Shown here piece after piece: positions 24,490 to 35,198 of a stretch of DNA of 64,000 bases (the stretch's first letter is position 1; each line of letters starts with the position of its first letter). The notes under the pieces were generated by a model. The model saw nothing but the letters and a program-made list of their open reading frames with translations, was not told the DNA's origin and searched no databases. Made by a program: the position numbers and the translations under genes. Origin of the DNA: Glossina fuscipes (Eukaryota; Arthropoda; Insecta; Diptera; Glossinidae); assembly GCF_014805625.2 (NCBI RefSeq), contig NW_023998526.1:620467-684466 (forward strand). Direction: 5' to 3'.

Positions 24490-24976
24490 TCCCGGCCCCC
24501 TTGAAAGGGCTCGGTTCGTTCAAAAGGTAGACGTCGAACCTTAGTAGAAGTTCTACGTATTTCGCCATTGCAAGTTTTAACAGTGATAACCCGCACAACT
24601 CCTTCATTACCAGGATGAATTTCAGTAACACGACCCAGGCGCCATTTTTGAGGAGGAAAATTGTCTTCCTCTACAAAAACAACGTGCCCAACCGCTAATG
24701 ACATACGACCTTTTGTCCACTTAGTTCGATTTTGCAACGTTTGTAAATAATCCTTAGACCACCTGTCCCAAAACTGTTGCAGATAATATTGCAATCTTTG
24801 ATAACACCGTAAATGGCTTACGTTGTTGACATCTCTTAAGTCTGGATCAGGTATGGTTTTTAAAGCAGAGCCAATAATAAAATGACCAGGCGTTAGAGCT
24901 GGTTCGCCATTTGGACTCTCAGGCAAGGGAGTGATGGGTTTTGAATTTAATACCGCTTCAATTTGTATTTCGCATC
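24471..24976 (-). pseudogene. BEL/Pao integrase C-terminal domain (DUF5641-like)
   Basis: This segment contains LTPGHFIIGSAL, then a tryptophan-rich stretch QQFWDRWSKDYLQTLQNRTK, and near its end the PPQKWRLGRVTEIHPG motif. These are the classic features of the C-terminal domain that follows the integrase core in BEL/Pao pol. The preceding residues (VLNSKPITPLPESPNGEP) are in this frame. They connect to the integrase core only through a frameshift at about 24977. The domain is about 150 residues, close to family length, and its frame is open to the stop at the 3' LTR border. Confidence 0.85.
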
Positions 24977-26098
24977 TTGTAGTATCCTTTTTAGATGAAA
25001 TTTAGTGAACTTCACTGCAGCCTCCCAAAGGCCACGAAAATGCGGAGAGCGTGGAGGTATGGTTTCCCAAATTATGCCACGTGAAGCACATTCATTAAAT
25101 ATAATATCTGTACTTTTAAACATCTTGTACAGTTCATGCAACTCGTTTTTTGCACCAAGAAAATTAGTTGCATTGTCACTGTAAATCACTGAGCATAGGC
25201 CACGTCGCCCAATGAAACGCCTTAAAGCAGCTAAGAAAGCTTGAGCAGATAAATCTTCTACCAACTCTAAATGTATGGCCTTTGTACAAAAACATATGAA
25301 AACAGATATATAGCCTTTTGTAGAAACAATACCACGTCTGCCATAATATATTTGAAATGGACCACAAAAATCGACACCTATTACATTAAACGGTGTTGAT
25401 TGTTGAACTCGTAAATCAGGTAAATCGCCCATAAGATGGTTCTGTTTAGTTGGATTAGTACGACAGCATAAGACACAACTTCGACATATAGATCGACAGA
25501 TAACCTTGCCATGGATTGGCCAATAAGATTGACGAATTATGCTTAGTAATGTTTGTGGGCCAACGTGATGATTAATTTTATGATAGTAACGTGCTAGTGT
25601 ATACGTAAAAGGATGATTTTTTGGTAATAGTATAGGATGTTTACTGTTGAAGTCCAGATTACAGTTTCTTAACCGGCCACCCACTCTTAGTAAACCGTTA
25701 TTATCAAGAAATGGTGATAAAGACTGTATATGACTTTTGGCATTAAGATTCGCACTCTTTTGTACAGCTGCAATTTCAGCATGAAAAGAAATGATTTGTA
25801 TGTGTTTGATAATTTTCAGACGAGATGCGTCAAGTTCTGTAGCATCCAATGAACCGTATTTTCTTTTAGCCTTAAATTTACAATTATATATAAGATGCAG
25901 CATGTAAGCGACTGTGTTAAGCAAACGTACATAATCGTTGTGAAATTTAATACTAATGATTAAATCATCATGTTGTGAAATTGTTGTTGGTAATATCATC
26001 TTTATAGGTTTTCTTTCTAATATGTTATCATCGTATTGTACGGAAATTGTGGCCAAACAGACGAAGCTAACGTTAAAAAATTTGGCCCGTGAAACCAA
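24947..26098 (-). pseudogene. BEL/Pao integrase
   Basis: This 383-codon open stretch begins inside the RNase H/integrase linker and runs through the integrase. The zinc-binding domain shows HH (KINHHVGPQTL) and the CC pair (CRSCVLC). The catalytic core shows all three acidic residues of the DDE triad: D in GVDFCGPF, D in YSDNATNF and E in LWEAAVK. A GGRL motif (LLRVGGRLRN) lies upstream, as in BEL pol. Integrase inserts the cDNA copy into chromosomes. The reading frame is shifted at both ends (near 26060 and 24977), so no full pol can be made. This is the best preserved enzyme of the element. Confidence 0.9.
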
Positions 26099-26420
26099 AA
26101 TGTTGAATGCATTAATTCAGCTGGTAACACACCACGAGATAATATATCCGCTGGGTTTAAATTGGATGGAATATGTCTCCATTGCGAGCGTGTTGAAACT
26201 TGTTGAATGATTGCCACCCTATTAGCAATAAAGGTACTCCACTTGCATCAACCTTGATGGTTGAGTCGGTCCAGAAGCAAACGTTGTTAAATTGTATAAA
26301 ATCGTAAACTTCTTGAACTGTCTTAACGAGTTGTACCATTGTTGTGTACCGCAGAGTTCTAATTTTGGCGAACTAGATTTCTTGATAGGTGCCACCTTTG
26401 ATTTGGCACAAAACAAATTT
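26017..26420 (-). pseudogene. BEL/Pao RNase H region, frameshifted and deleted
   Basis: Upstream in the element, SDSSESAYGAGVYTRS and then KSKVAPIKK are readable, the usual start of the BEL RNase H. Next comes KTVQEVYDFI with CFWTDSTI, the DST box. After TDSTI the text jumps to a short different frame. It resumes as AIIQQVSTRSQWRHIPSNLN followed by PADILSRGV, the conserved end motif. An internal deletion after TDSTI plus at least two frameshifts make it non-functional. Confidence 0.8.
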
Positions 26421-27358
26421 GAAGTTATTTTCGTATCGTTATTTATACTTCTGGTGTATACACCTGCACCATATGCGCTTTCTGAACTGTCAGAGAACGA
26501 ATGAATTTCATATTTTGCATCAGGAGTGAATGCTAAGCGATCCACTTCTAAATCGATTAAATTACATAATTGCCGTCTAAAATTTGACCACGCCATCTGG
26601 TATTTAATAGGCAATTCGTCATCCCAATCCAAATCTAACCGCCACAATTGTTGAATGAAAATTTTGGCCATTATTATTACTGGCGATATTAGGCCCATCG
26701 GATCAAAGAATTGTGAAATTTCAGATAAAATTGTTCTCTTAGTATAATTTTCGTTGAATTTTATATCAATCTTGTAAAGAAATTTGTCCCTTGCGGGATA
26801 CCAAACAATCCCAAGAGTTTTGATCGCATTTGAATTTTTAATGGTGAATAAAGTTTCACTCTTCTCCTTAGGAATGTGTTTAATCAAGTCTTGATGATTT
26901 GCACAACATTTGTTTAGGCTGAAACCTCCTTTAGATAAAATAAAAATTAATTGTGCTTGTAATTGCATGGCTTCATGAAGTGTGTTGCAATAGCATAGCA
27001 TTTGCAGCTAACGGAAAATCATGCAGTTCATCAATAGCTAATTGTTTTAATGCGCGCGTGGCTAAAAATGATGCAGATGCTGGTCCATATGTAACTGTAG
27101 TTAGTTGGTATAGCTGTACTGGTTGATCGCCTTGTGTACGCCATAACACAAAATGGTATCGCCTGTCATCAGGATCGAGAGCATTTTAGTTATATCAGCT
27201 GTGAATACATAAGTGTAAGATCGAAACCGTAAAGCTACCGTGAATAAATCAGGTTGAATTACTGGCCCAACCATTAGAAGCTCGTTCAAAGATTTACCAG
27301 ATGAGGTTTTTGATGACGCATCAAATACGACGCGTAACTTTATTGTGGAACTCGAAAG
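26222..27358 (-). pseudogene. BEL/Pao reverse transcriptase lacking its YVDD box
   Basis: The RT begins after a stop at 27359-27361 with KLRVVFDASSKTSSGKSLNE, then LLMVGPVIQPDLF and FTADITKM. A frameshift near 27180 moves the text to another frame (DPDDRRYHFVLWRTQGDQPV, then TYGPASASFLATRALKQLA). At about 26990-27005 the frame changes again: FPLAANA is followed at once by CNTLHEAMQLQ. In BEL RTs the segment containing the F-Y-V-D-D catalytic box lies between these. It is absent, so the polymerase cannot be active. The rest (26222-27001) covers thumb and connection (SEISQFFDPMGLISPVIIMA, then QQLWRLDLDWDDELP). Confidence 0.88.
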
Positions 27359-28939
27359 TTAATGTACGCCGTGGTGCGGTAACACGTAATGTGGTTGTGA
27401 AAAATCAAATGATTGTACAATTTCCATATGTGAAAATTGAATATATTCATTTATAAATTTAGTATAATCAATACGTAATTGTTCATTTGTTTCAAACTTT
27501 CGCTCAAGCGCCAGAAAGCGTTTAAAAGCAATGTCGTAAGAGTTACCCAATAAAGATGTTGATGATTTGAAAGGCAACTTTACACCAAATCGTCCGTCTG
27601 GCAACCTCGTAAAATTATTTTGAAAATGTAACTCACACTGCTCTTCTTCTTGTGATAATTTTGGCGAAAATTCCTTAAAACTTTCAATTTCCCAAAACGC
27701 TTTAATTGCATCAGACAGGTGATCATTTTGTTGAACATTAGATATTTGTAATGAGTTGCACTTGACATATGTAATTGAATTTGCATGATGTGGAAGTGTC
27801 CCCGCGACAATCCAGCCTAAACGTGTATTGGTTAATATGGGACGATTGCGTCCTAAGGCAACCTTACCATTCTCCAAAATATCAAAAAATATGTCAACAC
27901 CCAATAAGATGTCGACTTGTTGTGGTATATTAAAACGTTCACCTGCTAATGGTATATGTTCTGGTATGTTCCAGTTTGAAATATCAATTTCAGCATCAGG
28001 AAGGATTCCGCTTATTTGGTCAGCTGTGTGAGCTTCAAGAGTAACCGAGAATGGTTTAAATAGCGATTCAATATTTGTGATACGTTTAAAGTTTGATGTT
28101 CCCACAGTTTTATTTGCACATTGAAATTGAATTGGAGCGTATTGACGCTTTAGGCCGGTCATGTGAACCATGCGTTCAGAAATCATATTAATTTGTGAAC
28201 CACCATCCACTAGAACACGACAAGGAAAGCGTTGTTTATATTTCGATATAATATAAACAATTGCTATAGCTAGTATATTTCGTTCTGTGTGTTGTGTTTT
28301 CAAAGCAGCAAAATTTTTAGGTTGTGCTTGATCACCCATGTTATGATTTGCATTTTCTGCAGGTTCGATATAATTTGTTTCATTGATTTGATTATGTTTT
28401 GAAGCAGTGTAATTTGCCACTTGCGGGCGTTCAAAATGTAATAGTGAATGATGGCCTTTGCCATATGTGTGACAACGACCTTTAGAGGTGCAATCAGATA
28501 AATTATGTTTTTTGAATTTAAGACAATTGACACAAAGTTTAAGTGCATGTACTTTGTTCCATCTGTCAGCAGCAGATAAGCTTAAAAAATCAGAACAGCG
28601 ACATATAACATGACCCGGTTTTTGGCAAAAGCTGCAGAAATTTTTAATGGTAACAAAAGACTTTGCTGTTCTTTGAACCCTTTTTGGCTCTATAGCACGG
28701 CTAGTGGGAGCACCACCGGGTAAAGAAACAGAATTTAAATTACTCTCAAGAATTTGACAACGTCTTTTTAAAAAATTCAATAATTCAGAGAGTGCTGGTA
28801 AACGATCAATTGGCGCCTCTTCATTCCACTTATTCAATGTATCGGGGTCAAGCTTAGATGTTATGATGTATACCATAAGATCGTCCCATGATTCAACTGG
28901 ACGATTAATATTTTTCAAGCCTATAAGGTGATTATTCAT
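27359..28939 (-). pseudogene. BEL/Pao gag C-terminus, zinc knuckle and aspartic protease
   Basis: This 526-codon open frame is the longest in the window. Residues 1-65 are the end of the gag core (SWDDLMVYIITSKLDPDTL). A CCHC-type knuckle follows (CSFCQKPGHVICRC, about residues 97-110). Next is a second cysteine/histidine group (CVNCLKFKKHNLSDC, then CHTYGKGHHSLLH). The retroviral-type protease has its catalytic start as LVDGGSQINMI, with D-G-G at 28199-28207 where most relatives have D-S-G. It later shows VDILLGVDIF and LGWIVAGT. The frame ends with YVLPHHGVH and a stop just before the RT, so pol is cut off here. The true gag start lies further right, across frameshifts. Confidence 0.88.
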
Positions 28940-29360
28940 GGTATCGATTAATTTTCGTAAATCAGCTGCATTCGCATAAATGATCTTAGAATACTCAAAA
29001 TTTGTTTGATATGCTGATTCCCAATAGTTTTCTTGTTTTCAAAGCGGTCTTTCAACCTTTGTAATATTATTTCATAATTTTCAGCAATGACTTTTATGCT
29101 ATAGGAGCCTTTGCGGCCGAACTCAATTTAGATACCAAATGATGCAATTTAGTAAAGGTGTTTTTCATTGTTGTGCACCAATGATGTAAATTCATCGAAC
29201 CAAGCTATCTATGTAGTAACATCACCAGAAAATTCGCGTAATTCGATTTTTGGCAGTTTTACAGAGATCAGATAACTTGCAAATTATTTGATATAGCTTG
29301 TGATTGCTTTTCTTTAGTTAAAAGATTGTAAAGTCATTTAGTTTTGTCGCTCCTTGGCAT
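28940..29360 (-). pseudogene. BEL/Pao gag N-terminal half (DUF1759-like), broken
   Basis: On minus from about 29358 the text reads MPRSDKTK followed by a stop. Further on comes LPKIELREFSGDVTT, a stop where W is expected, then AWFDEFTSLVHNNEKH. The part near 29100-28990 is IAENYEIILQRLKDRFENKK, a hallmark of the BEL gag core. A frameshift near 28975 links it to the long open frame (IIYANAADLRKLIDT). At least three stops and two frameshifts are present. Confidence 0.8.
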
Positions 29361-29689
29361 TTGAACAACGTCTAGTAAGTTACCTCCGCGGTTAACAAAT
29401 AATGGAACAGTTTGGAATTCAACATATTTTCGTAAATACGTGCTAATTAAAACAACAACAGCGTCAAGAATACAGCGAAACAATTATAACTTTCGTTAGC
29501 AGAATTGAAAATTTAAGGCAAGAAGGACTGCATTAGTTCTTCTTGCGTCTACGATAACACAATTGCACTACGCTTTATGTTTATTGGTATATTTCGTAAA
29601 GTAATAAGCGTTGATTTTTTGATGATGGGTTTATATACTCCCAGCGTTCTTCCCAGAGCTCAAGGATTGCTACTTGGGTGTTATTGATG
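29361..29689. other. BEL leader remnant or junction
   Basis: This should be the BEL leader and 5' LTR, but no LTR copy matching 24300-24489 is found. The plus-strand LINE relic becomes readable at about 29690. The junction may lie in between. No primer-binding site was recognised. Confidence 0.35.
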
Positions 29690-32460
29690 TCTAAATGGGT
29701 GCTCATGTGGATTTTGGTACCGCCACTACTGACCTTTCTATTTTTCCTACTCCTCTCGCCTCTGTTACAAGCGCTGGTACCCAAACAGCGGTTAGGAATT
29801 TAATTAAATCGTTCATTGGCTGTTCTGCAGAAAAGGTTTTGAGGAAGGTGACGGTTTTGCCTGGGATGGACATTGACGGTGGCGCTAGTTCCATTATTGT
29901 TAGTAATAGTTCCGTGAACGTAGGCGGTATACCAAGTGTGGGTGATTCATTACGTATGGGTGGTTAAGCAAGCAACAATTACTTAGGAAATGATAACTCT
30001 ACGTCTTTAGGGAGTAATATAATAATATTATCAGTGATGGGGAGCAATGGGTTGTGACTTAGGCAGACCGAAAGGGATTGTTATTCGAGTAAGCAAAGCG
30101 TCTTTTGTGCCCCCATTTGCGTGTTAAGTCGGTTCGTTTGCAATCTTATTTCAGACATCTCTCTATTTGGATATTTTGAATAAGAATTTTTGGCTGGAAG
30201 GTGTGTTTATTAAGGAATTCATACTTCTAGCAAGCCTGTTGCAGTATAACGCTACTTAGAGTATAACGATACTTCTAGTAAGTCTGTTGGAGTATGACGC
30301 GCTACAAGCGGAGTTAATGCGAACCCGAAAGTTAGATGACTCCTTATTTATCGGAAATGAGAACGTCAAGGATCTTTATACCAAAGTCAAGTTCTCACGT
30401 TTAGGATGCAATCTTTCGGATTACCCAGTGGCGTTTACTGAAACATGGTTGAAGGAAATTGTTTTAAATGTGGTTGTGGTGTTCGGTTCTGTATATCAAG
30501 TGTCCAGATATGACAGATTGCATAAAATTGTTGGGTTCAACTTCAATTAGGTGGGAAGCTTATCTAAATACCCTGCTCCGTTGTTGGATTTATGCAAATC
30601 ATATCCATCTCGTACGTCAAGTGTCAATTCAAAGGAACGCTGCTGATATGCTATTGGTATTAGGTGACTTTAAATTAGTAGATATATCCTGGAATTTCAA
30701 TGAATTGAAATGCCTATTCTGGTCATTATGATGAAGTGTTCGAGCTTATCCTTGAGCTTTGCTTGCATAAATTGGATCATATTAGTACTTCTTTGAAGGG
30801 TTTAATTGATCTCTTCTATTGTGACGAACTCATTTATTCGGTGTGTCCCTTCGTTTGTTGTGCGGGAGGATATGTATCATCCAACTATTCTGATGTCGTT
30901 GACCTGCTCAATGAAGTCACATTCTGCGTTCGTCAAGATCGATAAGTGGCGACTTTTCTTTCGAATAATTAATTATGAAAGACTTTACAATGTGCTATCT
31001 AAAATATATTGGCATTGGCATTGGTTATGATGACATTGAAGGATTTTCCCCTAGTGTTAATTCAAATTATCTGCTGTCATATCTGAATGTACGTTTATAA
31101 AAGGTACGCTTCGGAAAATGTTCTCCTGATTGATCCTTTAAAATGTTAAAAGGTGTGCGTAATGAAAGAAATAGACTTTTCAAAATGTATAACAAAAATA
31201 GGTTACTTCGCGATTTCGTCAATTACTCTGTTTAAAAAACACGTTTAATGCCTTGAGTAAAGGATGTCGTAATGTTTACATTAGTAAAATGAGAACGTCG
31301 CAGTTGTATCGAAAAACATTCTTGAAATTTGTTCATTTTAAGGGAAAAGTGGGAAGCTTCCCTCGCTAATCTACTGCATTAATACTGCACTTTGTTATCT
31401 CAAAGAAATTTGTGAAATGTTCGCTAACTTTATTGAATAATCCTACACTTTCGAGAACAGTGTAAGTAATTGGTATCCCTATGAGGTAGAATCGTTTAAT
31501 ATTTTTCCGAATGTTTCGTTTACAAATTTTGAAATTTTTAATGCTATGGCTGCCTTGATATTATAGACAACGAAAAATTATCCTAATCCAGTTGGGATGC
31601 CATCCTTTATCTGGAGGGACTGTGCTAATATTTTACACACTTCTTTTACTCTCTCATTAAATTCCTTTCTTAGCAAAAGCAGTGGAAAGAATGCTTTTTA
31701 ATTCCCCTGCACATGAAGGGCGTTAGAAACAATGTCGCCAAGTATAGAGGAGCGTCAGTAGGTTCCGCTACTTTTTAATTTATTTACTATTGACTTACCA
31801 TCGTTTCATTATTTCGCTTTTTCAATAGCTGCGAGGAGAGCGAGTGTCTGCGACCTAAATTTGTGTTTGGTGTAAACGTAATAACATGTCACTTAACTTG
31901 AAAAAATGCAAACAATAAACGTTTTGTAAGGGTGTTCTGTTAGTTATGGGCTATTATGTTGGTACCCCTAAGGTGGAAACTATTTGAAACTTCATGGATT
32001 TGGGGACTATATGCGATTTTAAGTTGAGCTTTAGAGTTCAGGTTCAAACTTCCTTTAACGAACCAAAAGTTCGGCTGTGGTTTGTTCGACTTTAGTCTCA
32101 CAGATTTACCGATCCATTATTAGTAAGAGGTTATTTACCACACTTGTTAGGCATACATTGGAGAGTTCCGTATTGGTGCTGCGGCCGAACTACAGGTGCT
32201 ATGTCAATCAGATTTGCGAGGCTTGTACCATCGTTTGCTTATGACAGTCATCTTAAGTTATATTGTTAGGCGTTTCGTTTGCTATAAAAGTATTATCTGG
32301 TGAGTGTAATTCACCTTCTGTATTGAGCAGGATTGGTATCCATATTCCGGCAAAAGTACCTCGAAACTAGACTGCCTTGAACTCGCAGTAATTAAGAGGC
32401 CTGTCACGCACTTCGCGTTGGGTGTCGACCTATTAATGACTATTTTAATTTTTAAGATGT
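29690..32460 (+). mobile_element. Decayed CR1-like LINE, ORF1 and ORF2 relics
   Basis: ORF1 remnants are at 29695-29967 and near 30060-30220, where an RRM-like end (LEGVFIKEF, compare GSLIKEF in the 49 kb copy) is visible. ORF2 endonuclease follows: AFTETWLKE and SVYQVSRYDR near 30430-30520, then LLVLGDFKLVDISW near 30655. The linker is at 31145-31440 (FLKFVHFKGKVGSFPR). A pre-RT motif PNPVGMPSF lies near 31590. RT motifs A and C were not found, so the RT core is largely lost. Later parts (MSLNLKKCK near 31890, LRPNYRCYV near 32180) fit the ORF2 C-terminal half. Strongly mutated; same broad family as the 45 kb element but a different lineage. Confidence 0.7.
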
Positions 32461-32799
32461 CTTAAAGAAAACAATACAATCTTGTATAACAACGCCTGAT
32501 GGTCAAACCTGGGACGGTTTTCTATGGTTCACCTTCATTGTTGTTAAGCTTTAGGCGTGAAAACTCCACGTTGTTACTTGGATAGGGCTATTTTGACGTC
32601 TACCGTTATAAGTATATTAGTAATTGTGTCAGATCTTGAAGTAAACAGAGATCGTGAGAATAAATAATAACAAACATACTGGTATATATATATATAAATT
32701 TTTAATAATATAGGTGTATCTATTCCGCGGTCAAGATTTGGCAACCCTGTTTCAGTATCATATGCAAAACCGTACTGTCATCGGAGGCATCATATGTTT
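32461..32799. other. Unassigned, includes a short TA repeat
   Basis: A TA microsatellite lies at about 32681-32697. The LINE 3' end may lie in 32461-32640 (a tail-like gaataaataataa at about 32659-32671). Nothing else is assigned. Confidence 0.35.
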
Positions 32800-33260
32800 A
32801 GCGTAAGGTTTGCCATTTTACAATGCGGATTGTTTACCAAGCGTTGAATGTGTGAAAATAGTAAAAACTTACTACCAAAATGTTCATTCTGTACGTGCAT
32901 TACGAGCGCATTATATGCAAATGTGTGAAACAATTTGGAGAAAGTGGATCTGCAACAAATTTTTTGAGAACCACAAATCATCAAAACGCACGCTCGACTA
33001 AAAATGTTGGTGCTGTTAATGAAAGCGAACAAAAAAATCCACATTTATCCATTACACGGCGCCAACTGCATTTGGGCTTATCTTACGACACATTGTGACG
33101 AGTTTTGTATTTGTATTTCCATCTCCATTCCTGCAGAATTCACTGCGCTAAGGATGTTCAAACTTTTCCTTTGAGAGCTATTTTTTCAATTTTTTTTACT
33201 TCTGTAAGTTAGGAAAAAATGGATATGGATAAACACCTTGGTCGATGCCGTTCACCTTCA
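32800..33260 (+). pseudogene. DUF4817-type transposase N-terminal relic
   Basis: The plus frame at 32810-33001 reads VKIVKTYYQNVHSVRALRAH, the start of the helix-turn-helix region seen in DUF4817-containing insect transposases. A second frame to about 33098 reads VGAVNESEQKNPHLSITRRQ and then LGLSYDTL. This matches the second helix-turn-helix (usual pattern: SV..DP..SI.RR...LG.S..T). A third frame after 33098 reads VLYLYFHLH and DVQTFPLRA, the next conserved piece. The DDE core that should follow is not readable. Family assignment is from memory of the conserved pattern, and no terminal repeats were identified. Confidence 0.6.
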
Positions 33261-33739
33261 ATAAAATACTTCGCCTTACCTAGGTGAATGGATGAATATA
33301 GGTTATATTTCGTAGTTTGGATGCCCTAGAGTCTTAGATTTGGGTTTTTTTCTATAGCGGTTTTTTGCTAACACTGAAAAAATTATTAAAAACAGTTCCT
33401 AAAAGCGGAAGTAGAATTTTTTTATCTTGTTTGAAAGGTATTTTTATATAGCTTCGTGAAGTTTCCACAATAATATCTTACGTTTTCTAAACTAGTCAAG
33501 TAGACTATATTTATTATATTTTTAAAGAACAAAAGAAGCCACAATTAAAGTAAAAGTAGCGGTCGGAGAGACATGGTGAGTTAATGGGGCATATAAAAAC
33601 TGGACGATTTACCCTTGTGTTCTTAATTGGGGAGAATTAAATTTAATGCTGTCAGTCACGATAATATTAGTTTTAAATTTGTAAAGCTAGTTCTACCTAG
33701 TATTATCTGTTATTATTCTACTCTACTGTTATTCGCCCA
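33261..33739. other. Unassigned sequence
   Basis: Could include the rest of the DUF4817-type element, but nothing is readable. Confidence 0.35.
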
Positions 33740-34300
33740 AATAGTATTCTTCCTGCTTTATGGATAGTCTTTGGATGGTTGATGACAAACTAGATTGGGC
33801 TACACTTAAATGCCACATTTTGAGCAAACTTTGGTTTTTTTTGTTTTATGTTCCTGCTTTGCTAAATTGAAATTGATTAAATGTCTAGTTGTGCCGTTCA
33901 TATCTCATGATGCTAATGTTGAAAGCAAGTAAATTGTGTTTTCAGTTATAAATGGCTATTAACAATAGCTCCAAGTATGGCTTCAATTAACGAAAATATG
34001 CTATAATATATATGTCTTCGCTCAAAATTTTGGATTCCGACCTGCCAACGTATCTCAATATAAAAACCTGATCTTCCTTTACAAAATCACACGGTCTCGT
34101 ACATCGAGATATCTAGAAGAGAAGATTCTCTTCGCTAGGTTCGAACGGACGATGGATCTAACACTCCTTAATTATAAATATTTATCATTTTTACGACTAT
34201 TTTTTGCTAACGCTATTAAGCTACCACATAATTTCATAATGATTATTAGTCCTACAAAGCTTAAAGTGGCTATAAAAGTCTTCTATAATCCACAATTACG
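33740..34300 (+). mobile_element. Probable LINE ORF2 C-terminal relic
   Basis: Weak plus-strand islands resemble the end of a Jockey/CR1-type ORF2: a VDDKL motif near 33780 (typical GF.VDDKL), and YKNLIFLYKITRSRTSRYLEE near 34055-34115 (typical LDLIFLYKI). The similarity is short and broken. It could be an independent fragment or the tail of the relic that ends near 32460. Confidence 0.35.
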
Positions 34301-35036
34301 TTTATATTTATGCTTAGTTCTTACACCGCGTAAGGTTTTTACACATTTGGTTTTCCACATTTGATATTATTATCGTCCCGTAAGTCGCTTTTCGGTCTTA
34401 CTGGCAAATCGATCTTAATCATAATGATGTTTACTATTGTACAATTTTATTGTCATTAATAATTAATGCTAGTAATTAATAGTTAATCAAACGAAAAATG
34501 ATGCGTTTATCGTGGTAAGACAAATCTCTAATTCTAATGCGGGTATGGGATTCCCTAGCAATGCAGCGCATCTGTCAATAAGATGAATATCTGACATAGC
34601 AATTGAAATTCTCACATATTCAATGAAGGTTAAAGAGAACTTGCAACCGAAAAAGTGCTCGGATCACACTTCTTTGAAATGGCTGGATGTCCTCAGTGTC
34701 TCGGTTAACGTTCCGCTTGGGATACATAAAGCAGTGATATTAATGGAGTGCGGAGTCCTCGCTAGTTTATTGATTCTGTTTCGTACCAGCGTTATTGTGC
34801 CTACGAATTGTTTTTGAATATTGTTCGAAGCTAAAAGGTTTTGGTTTTCTTAATTCTTTGAAAAATTGGGCGTTAGCTTTTTTGTATAATAAAAGATTAC
34901 TACGATCAGGATATCCTTTGAAAAGATATCATAAGGCCATTTCTTTCTCCATTGCAAGTTTAGGCTGTGGTTCCTTCAAGGGCATTTAATGTGGTAATGC
35001 GTGGATAGCTTTAGTTACTGTAGCAGTATCATGGTC
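34301..35036. other. Unassigned sequence
   Basis: Open frames at 34623-34817 and 34795-34989 (plus) have no motifs known to me. The block is moderately AT-rich. Confidence 0.4.
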
Positions 35037-35189
35037 GCAGTCATACTTGAAATCTTCACTATTTCGAATGCCATAGGTTAGTTTGGACTAGTTAACGTCT
35101 AAACGTCTAAACGTCTAAAATTGAGTCCGATCAGTCACACTTCAAATCTTCACTATTTAGAATGCCATAGATTAGTTGGGATTAGTTAG
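35037..35189. repeat. Direct repeat pair with three 8-bp units between
   Basis: A unit of about 55 bp (core aatcttcactatt, then gaatgccata and ttagtt) occurs at 35039-35092 and again at 35131-35187, with a few substitutions. Between them the unit acgtctaa is repeated three times exactly (35095-35118), followed by aattgag. Confidence 0.75.
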
Positions 35190-35198
35190 TGCGATCAG

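Larger units (their letters stand above)
24471..29360 (-). mobile_element. BEL/Pao LTR retrotransposon relic
   Basis: One minus-strand element with the order gag, zinc knuckle, protease, RT, RNase H, integrase and C-terminal integrase extension. This order and the sequence motifs are those of BEL/Pao. At least six frame breaks interrupt gag-pol. Gag starts near 29358 (MPRSDKTK then a stop). A partial 3' LTR follows pol. A 5' LTR is not found: the right side runs into a plus-strand LINE relic from about 29690. The element is dead: it has stops in gag, its RT has lost the catalytic box, and pol is shifted several times. Individual domains are listed separately. Confidence 0.9.

Noticed and set aside
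26292..26504. Plus-strand open frames within the BEL pol (also 25956-26210 and 27828-28031)
   Set aside because: Antisense shadows of the minus-strand pol and gag frames.
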